A DNA stretch of 64,000 bases from Sinobacterium norvegicum (GTDB lineage: Bacteria > Pseudomonadota > Gammaproteobacteria > Pseudomonadales > Sinobacteriaceae), in contig NZ_CAKLPX010000002.1 of NCBI RefSeq assembly GCF_923077115.1, forward strand, positions 1 through 64,000, given 5' to 3'. Position 1 is the stretch's first letter. Every line of letters begins with the position of its first letter. The position numbers and the translations under genes are program-made. Below are positions 33,828 to 42,706 of this stretch, one piece after another. The notes beneath the pieces were generated by a model. It saw only the letters and a program-made list of their open reading frames with translations, did no database searches and was not told the DNA's origin.

Positions 33828-35423
33828 TTAAACAGGAACGCTGTAATATTTCTGCCAAATTTCTTGATAACGTTGGCGCTCGAAAAGCCATTTTTGATCG
33901 TTCCAATGTAATTCTTGGCGACAAATTTCTTGAATTTTATCGGCAAAAATTAACCCCCCGTTTTCGACTAACAGACCAATGCGGGTGCGGCGCAATAACA
34001 AATCATCTAAATGAATGACCGCCTCATTTGCCGCCGACCAGCGCAGCTCTGCCCACAGGGCCTGAGCCCCCGGAATAACATCGAGGTCGCCATCGTGGGC
34101 CTGGGTTAATAGCGCATCAGTCTCCATGCCATAATGCCCCTGTAGACGTTTTTGTAAGTAACCTGGCAGCGTGGCAAACAGTGCATGATGAGGCGCTGAG
34201 GGGGTAAAAATTTCGGCGCCGCAATCTGTCGCATCGAGGCCGGGTAAATACTCGCTGGCCGCCTGCAGGGCATCGAGCGCAATCAATCGGAAGGTGGTCA
34301 GCTTGCCGCCGCTGATAGACACCAAGCCTCGGTCGTTCCAGACACTGTGGTCACGCTTTTCCTTCGAGGGATCTAATGCGCCAGAGCTGATTAAGGGCCG
34401 CACACCGGCCCAGGATGAAATAATATCCTGCTCAATCAATTCAGCTTTGGGGAATTGCACGTTGGCCACTTTCAATAAATACACCAGCTCTTCACGGGTC
34501 ATACTGGTTTCGGTGTTGGCTATGGCCGGGTTATCTAAATCGGTGGTGCCGATGACGGTGCGGCCTTCCCAGGGGAAAATAAAAATCGGTCGTCTGTCAT
34601 CCGGGTGCATGGCGGTAAAGGCGGAGCCTACCGGTAAACGCCAAGAGGGAACCACCACATGACTGCCACGGGCGGGTCGTATTTTCTTTTCATCGCAAAC
34701 CTCGCCGCGTAATGCATCGGCCCAGGCGCCGGTGGCATTTATTACCACCTTGGCCTTAACGGTATAGTGTTCGCCGGTTTCGGCATCGGCTAACACCGCA
34801 CCAGTAACATCGTCGCCCTGTTTTATCAGCGATTCAATGCCCATGTAATTGATCACATCGGCGCCGTCTTTTTGAGCCTCGCGCAGCACGCGAATAACCA
34901 AGCGTGAATCATCGGTGATGGCATCGGCAAACTGCGTGCCGCCGGTCAGCTGATCCTCGTTAATCAATGGGCTTAGGCGCTCGAAGCTGGCGAGCCGGTG
35001 AAATTTTCGATATTTCTTGCCGGCAAAAAAATCATAAATTTTCAGCAGGGTGTTAAACACCACAGGGCCAGGGAACACGCCCTTATAATGTGCCATCAGG
35101 TAGCTCATTTGATCGACCAACCCCGGTGCCTCATTCATCAGCCGCTCACGCTCGCTGACCGAATGTCTTGTGGTCTTAATATCACCGGCGGCGATATAAC
35201 GCAGGCCGCCATGGACCATTTTTGACGAGCGGCTGGAGGTGCCCCAGGCATAATCTTGCCGCTCTACCAGCAGCACTTTCTGGCCGCGACGAGCGGCCTC
35301 GCGCGCGATGCCAGCGCCGGTAATGCCGCCACCGGCAATGACCATATCCCAGTGGTTTTTATCATCCTTTAATCGGTCGATCAATAAGTCTCGATGACCG
35401 GTTTGCCATGCTTGTTGCCACAT
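33828..35423 (-). CDS. glpD: Glycerol-3-phosphate dehydrogenase/oxidase (GlpD-like)
   Basis: 531-residue FAD enzyme, peripheral to the inner membrane, oxidising sn-glycerol-3-phosphate to dihydroxyacetone phosphate and passing electrons to quinone. The FAD-binding IAGGGITGAGIAREAARRGQKV lies near the N-terminus, then WGTSSRSSKMVHGGLRYI, the GlpD signature. The C-terminal helical domain is present and the length is normal. The downstream kinase and upstream AGPS-like oxidase suggest a role in glycerol-ether or glycerolipid breakdown as opposed to plain glycerol use (inference). Confidence 0.88.
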   Translation of the reverse strand: MWQQAWQTGHRDLLIDRLKDDKNHWDMVIAGGGITGAGIAREAARRGQKVLLVERQDYAWGTSSRSSKMVHGGLRYIAAGDIKTTRHSVSERERLMNEAPGLVDQMSYLMAHYKGVFPGPVVFNTLLKIYDFFAGKKYRKFHRLASFERLSPLINEDQLTGGTQFADAITDDSRLVIRVLREAQKDGADVINYMGIESLIKQGDDVTGAVLADAETGEHYTVKAKVVINATGAWADALRGEVCDEKKIRPARGSHVVVPSWRLPVGSAFTAMHPDDRRPIFIFPWEGRTVIGTTDLDNPAIANTETSMTREELVYLLKVANVQFPKAELIEQDIISSWAGVRPLISSGALDPSKEKRDHSVWNDRGLVSISGGKLTTFRLIALDALQAASEYLPGLDATDCGAEIFTPSAPHHALFATLPGYLQKRLQGHYGMETDALLTQAHDGDLDVIPGAQALWAELRWSAANEAVIHLDDLLLRRTRIGLLVENGGLIFADKIQEICRQELHWNDQKWLFERQRYQEIWQKYYSVPV

Positions 35424-35494
35424 CGTTTTCGCTGCCTATTGTCAATGCCGGTGGAAAAATGAATGGGTATGAGAGCACCAATAACACGGGGGTG

Positions 35495-37102
35495 TTATTG
35501 GTTGTCCTCAAGCAAAACACCGGGGTTTAAGCGTCGGTCAGGATCAAAATCATTAACCAGCGTCTCAATCACCCGCATCCCCAACTCGCCTTTTTCAGCC
35601 GGCATATAGGGTGCGTGGTCACGGCCAACGCCATGCTGGTGAGAAATCGTTGCCCGGCCCTGGGCGATCACCTTGCTGGTCTTGCCCTTGAGTTTCTGCC
35701 AGCGCGCCAGCGTGGCGGGGTAGGTCTCGGCGCAGCGGAAGAAGTAGGTGGTGTAAATGCTCGAACCCTGGCCATAGACATGGGACAGGTGGGTGAAAAC
35801 CATCACCTCCTCACCCTCGTCCTGCAAAGCCGTACGCAAAGAGGCCTCCATGGCGTTCATTAGCGGGTCGACATTATCCCAGTCTGTCGATGTTTCTAAG
35901 GTGTCGACGGCAATGCCCTGGGCCCAGGTTGTCTCGCGTAAATAGGGAAACTTAAAACGGCCATGGGCCCAGATAGACCCCATGATATTGGCTAACGGGC
36001 CGCCCACTCCCTTGTGTTGTTTTAGAATTTTCTTCACCTGGCGCATCGAGGCTTTGTTTTGCAGCTTACTGCCGGTGACGCCAAAGGTGAGCATGCAGCG
36101 ATTGTCATCCAGGCCGCGCAGACGTAAATAGCCATCCAGTAATTTGAACTGTTTTAAGCTGGTGCCTAAATTGGCATGGGCGCGAGTCTCCGCCGCGTTG
36201 CTGACGCGCATCATCGACATCGGGATTTTTTGCTGCGCCACCTCGCGGGCAACGGCCTTGCCCGCCGCCCAGTTGGGCATAAAGCAGACCATGAATTTCT
36301 CTTCCTGCGCCACCCGCACAACCCGCACCTTAACCTCGGTATAAATGCCCATGCGGCCCTCCATGCCCATGGTCACCTCGCGCATATCCGGGCCGGCTGA
36401 AGAGGCGGGAATGGTGGGAATATCCATCGTCCCCTGCAGTGTTTCCAGTTTGCCGCCGGCAAACATTTGTTCGATGCGGCCATAGCGTAAAGACTGCTGT
36501 CCGGAGGAACGGGTGGCCACCCAGCCACCGATGGTCGACAGTTCCCACGACTGCGGGTAATGCCCCAGGGTATAACCCCGTGCCTGCAACTGCGCCTCAA
36601 CCTGTGGCCCCGGTGTACCGGCACCAAACGTCGCAATCTGGCTCTCTTCGTTGAGCTCCATCAGATGATTCATCCGCCCCATATCCACCGTTAGAATCGG
36701 TTTGGCATTGGCTTGCGGTGTTATGTGGCCGGCGACAGAGGTGCCACCACCATAGGGGATGACAATAAAATCATGGGCCACGGCAAGATCCAAAATCTGC
36801 CGCACCTGAGCGCTGGTTTCGGGGTAGCTAACGCCATCGGGGAAGACGCCAAAATCACCGCTGCGCATGGCCAGCCAATCGGCAAAGCTCTGGCCGCGGG
36901 CGTGGCGCACACGCTGCTCGACATCGGTATCGATTAAGGCATGAGCGGGCAGACGAGAGGCGGGCACCGTGGCCATAACACTCTCCAATGATGCATCTTC
37001 GAGGGCCTTGGGCTGGCCAATAATACTGCGAATCAAGGCGCCGCCATGGGCCGATACCTCTTTTGTTGTGCTGGTATCGCCCCAACCATTCCAACGACGC
37101 AT
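35495..37102 (-). CDS. FAD-binding oxidase, alkyl-DHAP-synthase-like (VAO/PCMH fold)
   Basis: 535 residues. The FAD pyrophosphate loop is PYGGGTSVAGHITPQ, preceded by VRQILDLAVAHDFIVIP and followed by the second FAD segment QSWELSTIGGWVATRSSGQQSLRYG. The C-terminus has GRATISHQHGVGRDHAPYMPAEKG, the His-rich motif of alkyldihydroxyacetonephosphate synthase and D-lactate dehydrogenase-like enzymes. First gene of the operon with glpD and the FGGY kinase, and divergent from the AraC regulator. The real reaction is unknown: AGPS-like ether-bond formation or cleavage, or oxidation of a hydroxy acid. Confidence 0.85.
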   Translation of the reverse strand: MRRWNGWGDTSTTKEVSAHGGALIRSIIGQPKALEDASLESVMATVPASRLPAHALIDTDVEQRVRHARGQSFADWLAMRSGDFGVFPDGVSYPETSAQVRQILDLAVAHDFIVIPYGGGTSVAGHITPQANAKPILTVDMGRMNHLMELNEESQIATFGAGTPGPQVEAQLQARGYTLGHYPQSWELSTIGGWVATRSSGQQSLRYGRIEQMFAGGKLETLQGTMDIPTIPASSAGPDMREVTMGMEGRMGIYTEVKVRVVRVAQEEKFMVCFMPNWAAGKAVAREVAQQKIPMSMMRVSNAAETRAHANLGTSLKQFKLLDGYLRLRGLDDNRCMLTFGVTGSKLQNKASMRQVKKILKQHKGVGGPLANIMGSIWAHGRFKFPYLRETTWAQGIAVDTLETSTDWDNVDPLMNAMEASLRTALQDEGEEVMVFTHLSHVYGQGSSIYTTYFFRCAETYPATLARWQKLKGKTSKVIAQGRATISHQHGVGRDHAPYMPAEKGELGMRVIETLVNDFDPDRRLNPGVLLEDNQ

Positions 37103-37270
37103 AGTGTTCTCCCGCTTGTTATTTTAATGATGACCAGTAATAGACCCGTAACGCCGGTAGCGCTAATATGACACTCAGTTTACTGCCCCAAGCACCTTTT
37201 TCAACGTCGCTTTGGGACACAGAGGTAGTAAATCAGGCCATACCATACTCAGCGATTATATTGAAACCCT

Positions 37271-38305
37271 ATGACCGAAGACCGCCTTGGATCTGCATCA
37301 ACCGCCGCACTGCGCCAATACTTAAGGGCGGCGCAGGATTATGGTATTGCCGCCGAACACGCGCTGATACAAAACGACCTACCAGTGGGTATCTTAGACA
37401 GTACCATTAGTCGCGTTACGGGCACTGAATTCCAGCGCCTCATTCGCTGGCTGGTCGATGCCTGCGATGACCCGCTGTTTGGTTTAAAAAGCGGCGCCTA
37501 TGTGCAGCCGGGGTCCTACAGCATCTTCGGTTATATGATTATGAATTGTCGCACTACCCGTGAGGCCCTGCACATGACGCCGCTGTATGAGGGGATTGTC
37601 GGTGACATGGGGGTGACCAAACTGGAGCAATCGGGCAGCCGCTTAGCGGTACGGTGGGTGTGCCAGTACGATGACCCGGTTATTATTCCCCACATGATCG
37701 ACAACGTGCTGTACTCGTGGACGCAATTTACTCGCTACCTGGCCGACCTACCCGAGGGCAAACCCTTCTGCGTACAACTGGAGCGACCACGCCCCAACGA
37801 CCAGCAATTGGCCACCTACCAGCAGCTGTTTGGCTGCGATATTGAGTTCGGTGCCAGCCGCAACGCGCTGATTGTCGATGACGAGCTGTTAGCGGTTCCC
37901 ATACGCCAGCCGGATCCCGCCCTGTTACAAAGCCTCACCCAGCAGGCTGAATCGATAATGGGTGAGTTAAAACAGAAAAATACCTTGGTGTTGCAGGTTA
38001 GAGCCGTATTGCGCCAGCTAATGGAGCAGGAGCTACCGCGCAAAGAAAAAGTCGCCCAAGCCCTGGATATGACTGAGCGCACACTGCAAAGACGGTTGCA
38101 GGCCGAGGGCACCGGCTATCAGCAACTGTTAGATGATGTTCGGCGCGAAGCCGCCATCGAGTGGTTAACCACCACACCAACAGCGATTAATGATATTGCC
38201 GATAACCTAGGCTTTAGTGAGGTGCGATCGTTTCAGCGTCGCTTCAAATCATGGACCGGCCACGCGCCGGGGGAATACCGTACGCTTCATTCCCCGTTGC
38301 CGTAA
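37271..38305 (+). CDS. AraC family regulator (arabinose-binding-domain type)
   Basis: 344 residues. The N-terminal ligand domain (about 20-205) is of the PF12625 type seen in OruR/ArgR-like regulators, and the C-terminal HTH pair lies at about 250-340. Recognition segments are KVAQALDMTERTLQRRLQAEGTGYQQLLDD and TAINDIADNLGFSEVRSFQRRFKSWTGHAPGEYR. It is divergent from the FAD oxidase-glpD-kinase operon, so it probably activates it in response to its substrate. The ribosome site is weak. Well preserved. Confidence 0.9.
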   Translation: MTEDRLGSASTAALRQYLRAAQDYGIAAEHALIQNDLPVGILDSTISRVTGTEFQRLIRWLVDACDDPLFGLKSGAYVQPGSYSIFGYMIMNCRTTREALHMTPLYEGIVGDMGVTKLEQSGSRLAVRWVCQYDDPVIIPHMIDNVLYSWTQFTRYLADLPEGKPFCVQLERPRPNDQQLATYQQLFGCDIEFGASRNALIVDDELLAVPIRQPDPALLQSLTQQAESIMGELKQKNTLVLQVRAVLRQLMEQELPRKEKVAQALDMTERTLQRRLQAEGTGYQQLLDDVRREAAIEWLTTTPTAINDIADNLGFSEVRSFQRRFKSWTGHAPGEYRTLHSPLP

Positions 38306-38355
38306 CTGACCGCCCGTTTGGCTCTGGCATCGGTGTTGCTTGGTCGGCGGTTTTT

Positions 38356-39261
38356 TCATTTTTTGGTTTTTAATCGCTCGGCTAAGAAGTCCACTGCTGC
38401 TTTGACTTTTGGCACCAAGTATCGCTGTTTTTGATACAGTAAATACACCGCCATATCAGAATTTTGATTGATCGATAATTCGTGCTCAAAGTTTAGCTCC
38501 CGCAACTCCCCAGAGGCAATATGTGGGGCCAGTGCCCATCGGGTCGACATCAATATGCCTTCACCATGACAGGCTTTTTTTGCCAGCCACGCGCCGTTAT
38601 TTGATATCGCCACCGCAGGCCCTGAGACATCATGCCATTGCCCAGCGATGTTTGATAACCAGGGCGTAGGCCCTGTCGGTGTTTTAAAATACAGACCGCT
38701 ATGCTGTTTGAGATCCGTGGTGCATTGTGGGGTGCCGTGTTGCGCTAAATAGCCGGGTGACGCGACCGGAATAAAACCGTTATCCATCAGCCTTATTGCC
38801 AGCACACGTTCATTGGGCGCGTAACCACCACGGATAGCGATATCGACATCGTCGCGGCCAAGTGTTGATAGCTCATCACTCAGGCTGACATCCAATACAA
38901 CCTGCGGGTATAGCGCGCTGAAATCGTCCAAAAGAGGAAGCAATATACGCTCGCCAAAACCCACCATCGAGCTGATGCGTAAGCGCCCCATGGGTGTTGT
39001 TTGATAGCTGAGAACGGTTTCATTAATTTGATCGAGCTGACTAAGAAGCCCCTGAATATCGTTATAATAAATTTGGCCCACCTCCGTCAGCTTAACGATA
39101 CGGGTTGAACGCTTTAACAGTGTCGCGCCCAAACTTTTCTCTAAGTCAGCCACCCGCCTCGACAGCGATGACGGCGGCACATTAAAGGCGCGGGCGGCCT
39201 GGGTAAAGCTCTCTGTTTCGACGACTTTACTGAAATACCGTATTGCGCGTAGTTGATCCAA
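38356..39261 (-). CDS. LysR family transcriptional regulator
   Basis: 301 residues from a TTG start at 39261, with GGAGAA seven bases before it. The frame is open to 39333, but the extra 24 residues are unlike the family. The winged HTH lies at the N-terminus (LDQLRAIRYFSKVVETESFTQAARAFNVPPSSLSRRVADLEKSLG), then the periplasmic-binding-like effector domain. It is divergent from the MDR dehydrogenase at 39459, so it likely controls that gene and itself from the 197-base gap, the classic LysR arrangement. Confidence 0.9.
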   Translation of the reverse strand: MDQLRAIRYFSKVVETESFTQAARAFNVPPSSLSRRVADLEKSLGATLLKRSTRIVKLTEVGQIYYNDIQGLLSQLDQINETVLSYQTTPMGRLRISSMVGFGERILLPLLDDFSALYPQVVLDVSLSDELSTLGRDDVDIAIRGGYAPNERVLAIRLMDNGFIPVASPGYLAQHGTPQCTTDLKQHSGLYFKTPTGPTPWLSNIAGQWHDVSGPAVAISNNGAWLAKKACHGEGILMSTRWALAPHIASGELRELNFEHELSINQNSDMAVYLLYQKQRYLVPKVKAAVDFLAERLKTKK

Positions 39262-39458
39262 GCGGCTTCTCCATTCGGTGGTTGGCGGCGTGTTTTGCTC
39301 TATTATTGCCTTAAAGACAATAGTGAATCGCATTATGCCGTATATATTAACGAATTATATCAGGTAATAATGGCCTGACTGCAATAGAAACAATCTGCAC
39401 ATGAGCAATGCTAAGCTGATGTGACGCGCACATATTAACTACTGAGTAGGAGAACATC

Positions 39459-40586
39459 ATGGCAGAGAACAATATCCAGTTGACCTCAACCATCAGCCAA
39501 GACAACACCTTAACACTGGCGCTGCAAGCGATCGACATACCGCAACCCGGTGCCGATGAGGTCATTGTGCGCATCGAAGCGGCACCATTAAACCCATCGG
39601 ATTTGGGCGTTATGTTCAGCGTTGCCGACATGGCAAAAGCGACACAATCGGGGACGGAGACCCGCCCTGTGATTAGCGCAGATATTGCCGCTAAGTTTAT
39701 GCCCTCGGTGAAAACCCGTGTGGGTAAGGCAACGGCTGTGGGTAACGAGGGGGCCGGTACCGTCATAGCGGCGGGCTCATCCCCGGCGGCACAGGCATTA
39801 ATGGGCAAAACCGTTGCCGTCATTGGCGGCGGCACGTTTCGTCAATACATCGCTGCCAACGTGCGCAGCTGTCTGGTGCATACAGACGGCACCACGGCCA
39901 AGCAGGCGGCCTCGTCTTTTGTTAACCCGCTGACCGTATTATCAATGGTTGAAACAATGCGTGCCGAAGGGCATAAGGCCATTATTCACGCCGCGGCAGC
40001 CTCTAACTTGGGCCAAATGTTAAACCGTGTGTGTATTGCCGACGGCATCGACTTAATCAATATTGTTCGCAAAGACGAGCAGGAAACACTGCTGCGTGAA
40101 ATGGGCGCAAAATATATTGTTAACTCAAGCCGCGATAGCTTTCTTGCCGATTTAACGGCGGCGATTATTGAAACCGGGGCAACCATTGCCTTTGACCCCA
40201 TCGGTGGCGGGCAATTAACCAGCGATATTCTCAGCTGTATGGAAGTGGCTGCCGCCCGTGATATGACAGAGCACAGCATCTATGGCTCTGATATTTTCAA
40301 ACAGGTGTATATCTATGGCGCATTAGACCGTGGCCCCATCACCTTAAATCGCAGCTTCGGCTTTGCCTGGGCGGTGAGTGGCTTCTTGTTGTTTAATATT
40401 CTGGGTAAATTCAGCCCCGACACCGTTGTTGCGATGCGTCAACGTGTGGCCGACGAAATCACCACCACCTTTGCCAGTCACTATACGCACGAGGTAACCC
40501 TGGCAGAGGTATTACAATTACGCGCCATGGCGGCCTACGGTAAACAGGCGACCGGTGAGAAGTATTTGATTACCCCTCAGGGTTAA
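39459..40586 (+). CDS. Medium-chain dehydrogenase/reductase (quinone-oxidoreductase-like)
   Basis: 375 residues. The N-terminal GroES-like part has IDIPQPGADEVIVRIEAAPLNPSDLGVMF, then a Rossmann NAD(P) domain (KAIIHAAAASNLGQMLNRVCIADGIDLINIVR). The zinc ligands of classical alcohol dehydrogenases are not evident, so a zinc-free quinone or enoyl reductase is more likely. A good ribosome site precedes it (GTAGGAGAAC). Divergent from the LysR gene, which probably controls it. Its stop lies 11 bases before the left edge of cassette array B. Confidence 0.87.
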   Translation: MAENNIQLTSTISQDNTLTLALQAIDIPQPGADEVIVRIEAAPLNPSDLGVMFSVADMAKATQSGTETRPVISADIAAKFMPSVKTRVGKATAVGNEGAGTVIAAGSSPAAQALMGKTVAVIGGGTFRQYIAANVRSCLVHTDGTTAKQAASSFVNPLTVLSMVETMRAEGHKAIIHAAAASNLGQMLNRVCIADGIDLINIVRKDEQETLLREMGAKYIVNSSRDSFLADLTAAIIETGATIAFDPIGGGQLTSDILSCMEVAAARDMTEHSIYGSDIFKQVYIYGALDRGPITLNRSFGFAWAVSGFLLFNILGKFSPDTVVAMRQRVADEITTTFASHYTHEVTLAEVLQLRAMAAYGKQATGEKYLITPQG

Positions 40587-40596
40587 TTGGGTTGCG

Positions 40597-40660
40597 TTAA
40601 ACGCCAACATTAGCGCCAATGCCCGGTGCAACGCCGGGCTTGGCACCAATGTGCCGTTGA
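40597..40660 (-). other. Integron attC site B1 (array B edge)
   Basis: About 64 bases with outer arms TTAAACGCCAACATT and AATGTGCCGTTGA, a next pair TAGCGCCAA / TTGGCACCAA, and a central perfect stem GCCCGG / CCGGGC. It matches attC architecture with GCGTTTAA as the crossover box on the minus strand, only 11 bases past the MDR gene stop. A plain hairpin terminator is the alternative; no T-run follows on either strand. Confidence 0.6.
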
Positions 40661-40703
40661 TATCAATACTGGGTGATGCATACGCTCAAGAACAGGCGCG
40701 CCC

Positions 40704-40767
40704 CCTGCGGAGCCTACCTACCGAAAACAGGTCTGCGATCATAAATCAAAGACCTGAGCCTATTGTT
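40704..40767 (-). repeat. Direct repeat 1 with terminator-like hairpin
   Basis: 64 bases nearly identical to 41833-41895, starting CCTGCGGA and ending GAGCCTATTGTT. On the minus strand it folds as CAGGTCTTTGAT, TTATG, ATCGCAGACCTG and then TTTTC, like an intrinsic terminator for the methyltransferase gene ending at 40776. Confidence 0.8.
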
Positions 40768-40775
40768 CTGTACTG

Positions 40776-41402
40776 TTATATCCATCGCCTAACATGAGAG
40801 CAATAATCTTTATACTCTCTAGGATATAAGATGAATAAGTGCTTCTCTTCTGCCAGAGCCTGACTATTTAATGTGTACAAACCTATCATCAAACAGACAA
40901 GTGAAAAGAGGGATGGCATTGCTAAGAAAAAACCGAACTGGGCTATGGCGACACAAACAAACATAGGGTTGCGACTATATCTATACCAGCCATTTGAAAC
41001 CAACTCGCTTGGCCCATTAGGGTCAATTCCGGATCGCCACTGTTTACCTAATTTATAATGAATCATAATCGTCGAAATAAATCCTAGTGTTAGTAACACT
41101 ATTCCTGTGAGAATGACTGCTTTCATCTGAAGACTTTCTACTATCCCTAAGTAATTATCGACCGCAGGGAGAAATAATCTACACAGGCAAACTAGCCATA
41201 TGGTGGCGCGAAAGAATCGAAAGGATATATGATTCCACCATGTTGAGCAGAAACGTTTCCCAGGGAATATTATTTCTCCAGCATTAGACCGCTTCATCAA
41301 AATTATTCTCACGGTATAAAACGCTGCAACCGCTGAGTAAAATATAGCCAAATAAATACGCGTAAATTCTGTTATCTCTAATACTTCATTAGCCATATTC
41401 AT
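40776..41402 (-). CDS. Isoprenylcysteine carboxyl methyltransferase-like membrane protein (cassette gene)
   Basis: 208 residues with about five membrane helices. The ICMT/PEMT-type SAM-binding end is present: LVSNGWYRYSRNPMFVCV, then EEKHLFILYPREYKDYCSHVRRWI. This is the NPxY/ExxH/YxxY pattern of bacterial ICMT-like enzymes, which methylate a carboxyl group of an unknown lipid or small molecule. It follows a small membrane gene by 72 bases and is followed by direct repeat 1. In a cassette array it is likely acquired DNA. Confidence 0.83.
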   Translation of the reverse strand: MNMANEVLEITEFTRIYLAIFYSAVAAFYTVRIILMKRSNAGEIIFPGKRFCSTWWNHISFRFFRATIWLVCLCRLFLPAVDNYLGIVESLQMKAVILTGIVLLTLGFISTIMIHYKLGKQWRSGIDPNGPSELVSNGWYRYSRNPMFVCVAIAQFGFFLAMPSLFSLVCLMIGLYTLNSQALAEEKHLFILYPREYKDYCSHVRRWI

Positions 41403-41474
41403 ATCTAATTACTCGAAGACGGAGTGCGTGTAACAAATCCAAAGGGGGCGGAGTTAATTGATAGGTTGATCAAC

Positions 41475-41777
41475 TCAGCCCACCTTTGTAAAATTTTTCC
41501 TATGGCCCATTGTGCCCTTGCATACCATCCTTGCTTGAGGCTTAACGTCTTGTTCATCTTTTAAAAAAATCTCGTGTATATGTGCTGCGGTAATCAGAAA
41601 TACGATTGTACCACCGACAACCTCTAAAAATAGGATGTTTTGGCTGCCGCCTGATATCACCATTAATAGCTCTCTGCATTCATCGATCATTTCCGGTGGG
41701 CATCCAGCGCGGGCACGAGAAAATGCTGCCGAACAATACAGAAATAATAATAGTAAAGTGAATCTTAGGCTGTTGAT
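41475..41777 (-). CDS. Small secreted/membrane protein with non-standard or lost start codon (cassette gene)
   Basis: An internal ATG at 41690 gives only 71 residues. The frame is open further to about 41807, and the extra codons encode a convincing signal peptide (LRFTLLLLFLYCSAAFSRARA) before GCPPEMIDECRELL and a membrane helix (VVGGTIVFLITAAHIHEIF). No ATG, GTG or TTG begins this fuller frame. An ATC at 41775-41777 sits seven bases after AGGA, so either ATC is used as a start or the original ATG has mutated. No family is recognised. Two cysteines flank the mature N-terminus. Confidence 0.5.
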   Translation of the reverse strand: MNSLRFTLLLLFLYCSAAFSRARAGCPPEMIDECRELLMVISGGSQNILFLEVVGGTIVFLITAAHIHEIFLKDEQDVKPQARMVCKGTMGHRKNFTKVG

Positions 41778-41832
41778 GGCGATTTCCTGATCATTTAACG
41801 ACCTTCGAATTTTTATTCGTTATTGGTGAGTT

Positions 41833-41895
41833 CCTGCGGAATCTACTGACGAAAACAGGTCTTTGATCATAAATCAAAGGCCTGAGCCTATTGTT
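41833..41895 (-). repeat. Direct repeat 2 with terminator-like hairpin
   Basis: 63 bases, second copy of 40704-40767. Arms CAGGTCTTTGAT and ATCAAAGGCCTG with a CATAA loop pair with one mismatch, and TTTTC follows on the minus strand. It lies downstream of the 41941-42615 gene. The methyltransferase and small gene lie exactly between the two copies. Confidence 0.8.
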
Positions 41896-41940
41896 GTTGG
41901 CGTATAATTACGAAGCAATGCCAACAGGTGTAACGGAAAT
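41896..41940 (-). other. Degenerate attC-like hairpin
   Basis: GTTGGCGTATAATTACGAAGCAATGCCAACAGG can pair TGTTGGC with GCCAACA around a 20-base centre, directly after the stop of the 41941-42615 gene. It lacks good R boxes, so it may be a decayed attC. Confidence 0.3.
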
Positions 41941-42615
41941 TTAGTCCTTGGTGTACACGCTTGTTATACGCTTTTTTAAAATTGATTTTGCCTTGTCTAA
42001 ATTGACTTGTTCTTTTTTTCCAATACGTTTTATTATATTTTTACCATATTGCCATAAGTATTTATCAATGTCGTAATTTGAATAACTGTGTAAATCAAAT
42101 GATTTTTTAAACTCTTTAAAAACAGCGTAAAAGTCATTGTAGCTTTTAGGGTTGGCGAAGCTTAACTTTGAATTGTAATATTGATTTAGGTAGCCAACCA
42201 TTACTATCCAGATATAGCTGTCATAGATTGGCAGCTTGTAGCCGCTAAGAAAGTGAATATATTTTGAGCAAAAAGACATATTATTACGCGAATGAATCTT
42301 TCCTGATGTGTTGCTAACCCATGACACCTTCGAAATATCATCTACTAACACTGCATATTCTTCTTCGTTTAATTTGATATGCTGGTTATCAACTATTGAG
42401 ACAATTTTATCTACTACGGGAGCTGTATACTGTATAGCAGTTGAATAAATTTGATTAAGTTCAGCAACTTTAATTGATACTTCATACTGATTAGCTTCAT
42501 CATTCAAAGATGAAAATAGTTTTCTGAGGCTAGAATTAATTAAATTTCCTCCTTCCGCATCATGCTGATAAAGAGTCAATCTGATGTTTTTCTCATTTAT
42601 TTCTTGAAGCTTCAC
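41941..42615 (-). CDS. Hypothetical protein (cassette gene)
   Basis: 224 residues from GTG 42615, preceded by GAGGGA. The in-frame ATG at 42642 falls inside the attC and is unlikely. AT-rich codon use. A conserved-looking segment is SFCSKYIHFLSGYKLPIYDSYIW. The same type of motif (SKY-HF-P-YDS) recurs in many hypothetical proteins of mobile islands and suggests a helical DNA-glycosylase-like or nuclease-associated fold, but this is a guess. No catalytic motif is certain. One gene per cassette; attC B2 lies at its 5' edge. Confidence 0.7.
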   Translation of the reverse strand: MKLQEINEKNIRLTLYQHDAEGGNLINSSLRKLFSSLNDEANQYEVSIKVAELNQIYSTAIQYTAPVVDKIVSIVDNQHIKLNEEEYAVLVDDISKVSWVSNTSGKIHSRNNMSFCSKYIHFLSGYKLPIYDSYIWIVMVGYLNQYYNSKLSFANPKSYNDFYAVFKEFKKSFDLHSYSNYDIDKYLWQYGKNIIKRIGKKEQVNLDKAKSILKKRITSVYTKD

Positions 42616-42630
42616 AGTTCCCTCTTTGCG

Positions 42631-42706
42631 TATAACGCGCAAATAACAGGCTAATTAATGGTTGGCTAAAATTGTGTAGCGAAGCGAAACGTAGCCAACT
42701 GTTACG
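42631..42706 (-). other. Integron attC site B2
   Basis: 76 bases from TATAACGCGC to GTTACG. Arms GTTGGCTA / TAGCCAAC are perfect, with GTAGCGAAGCGAAACGTA at the tip. The right box overlaps the TAA stop of the 150-residue gene (42702). Confidence 0.8.
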
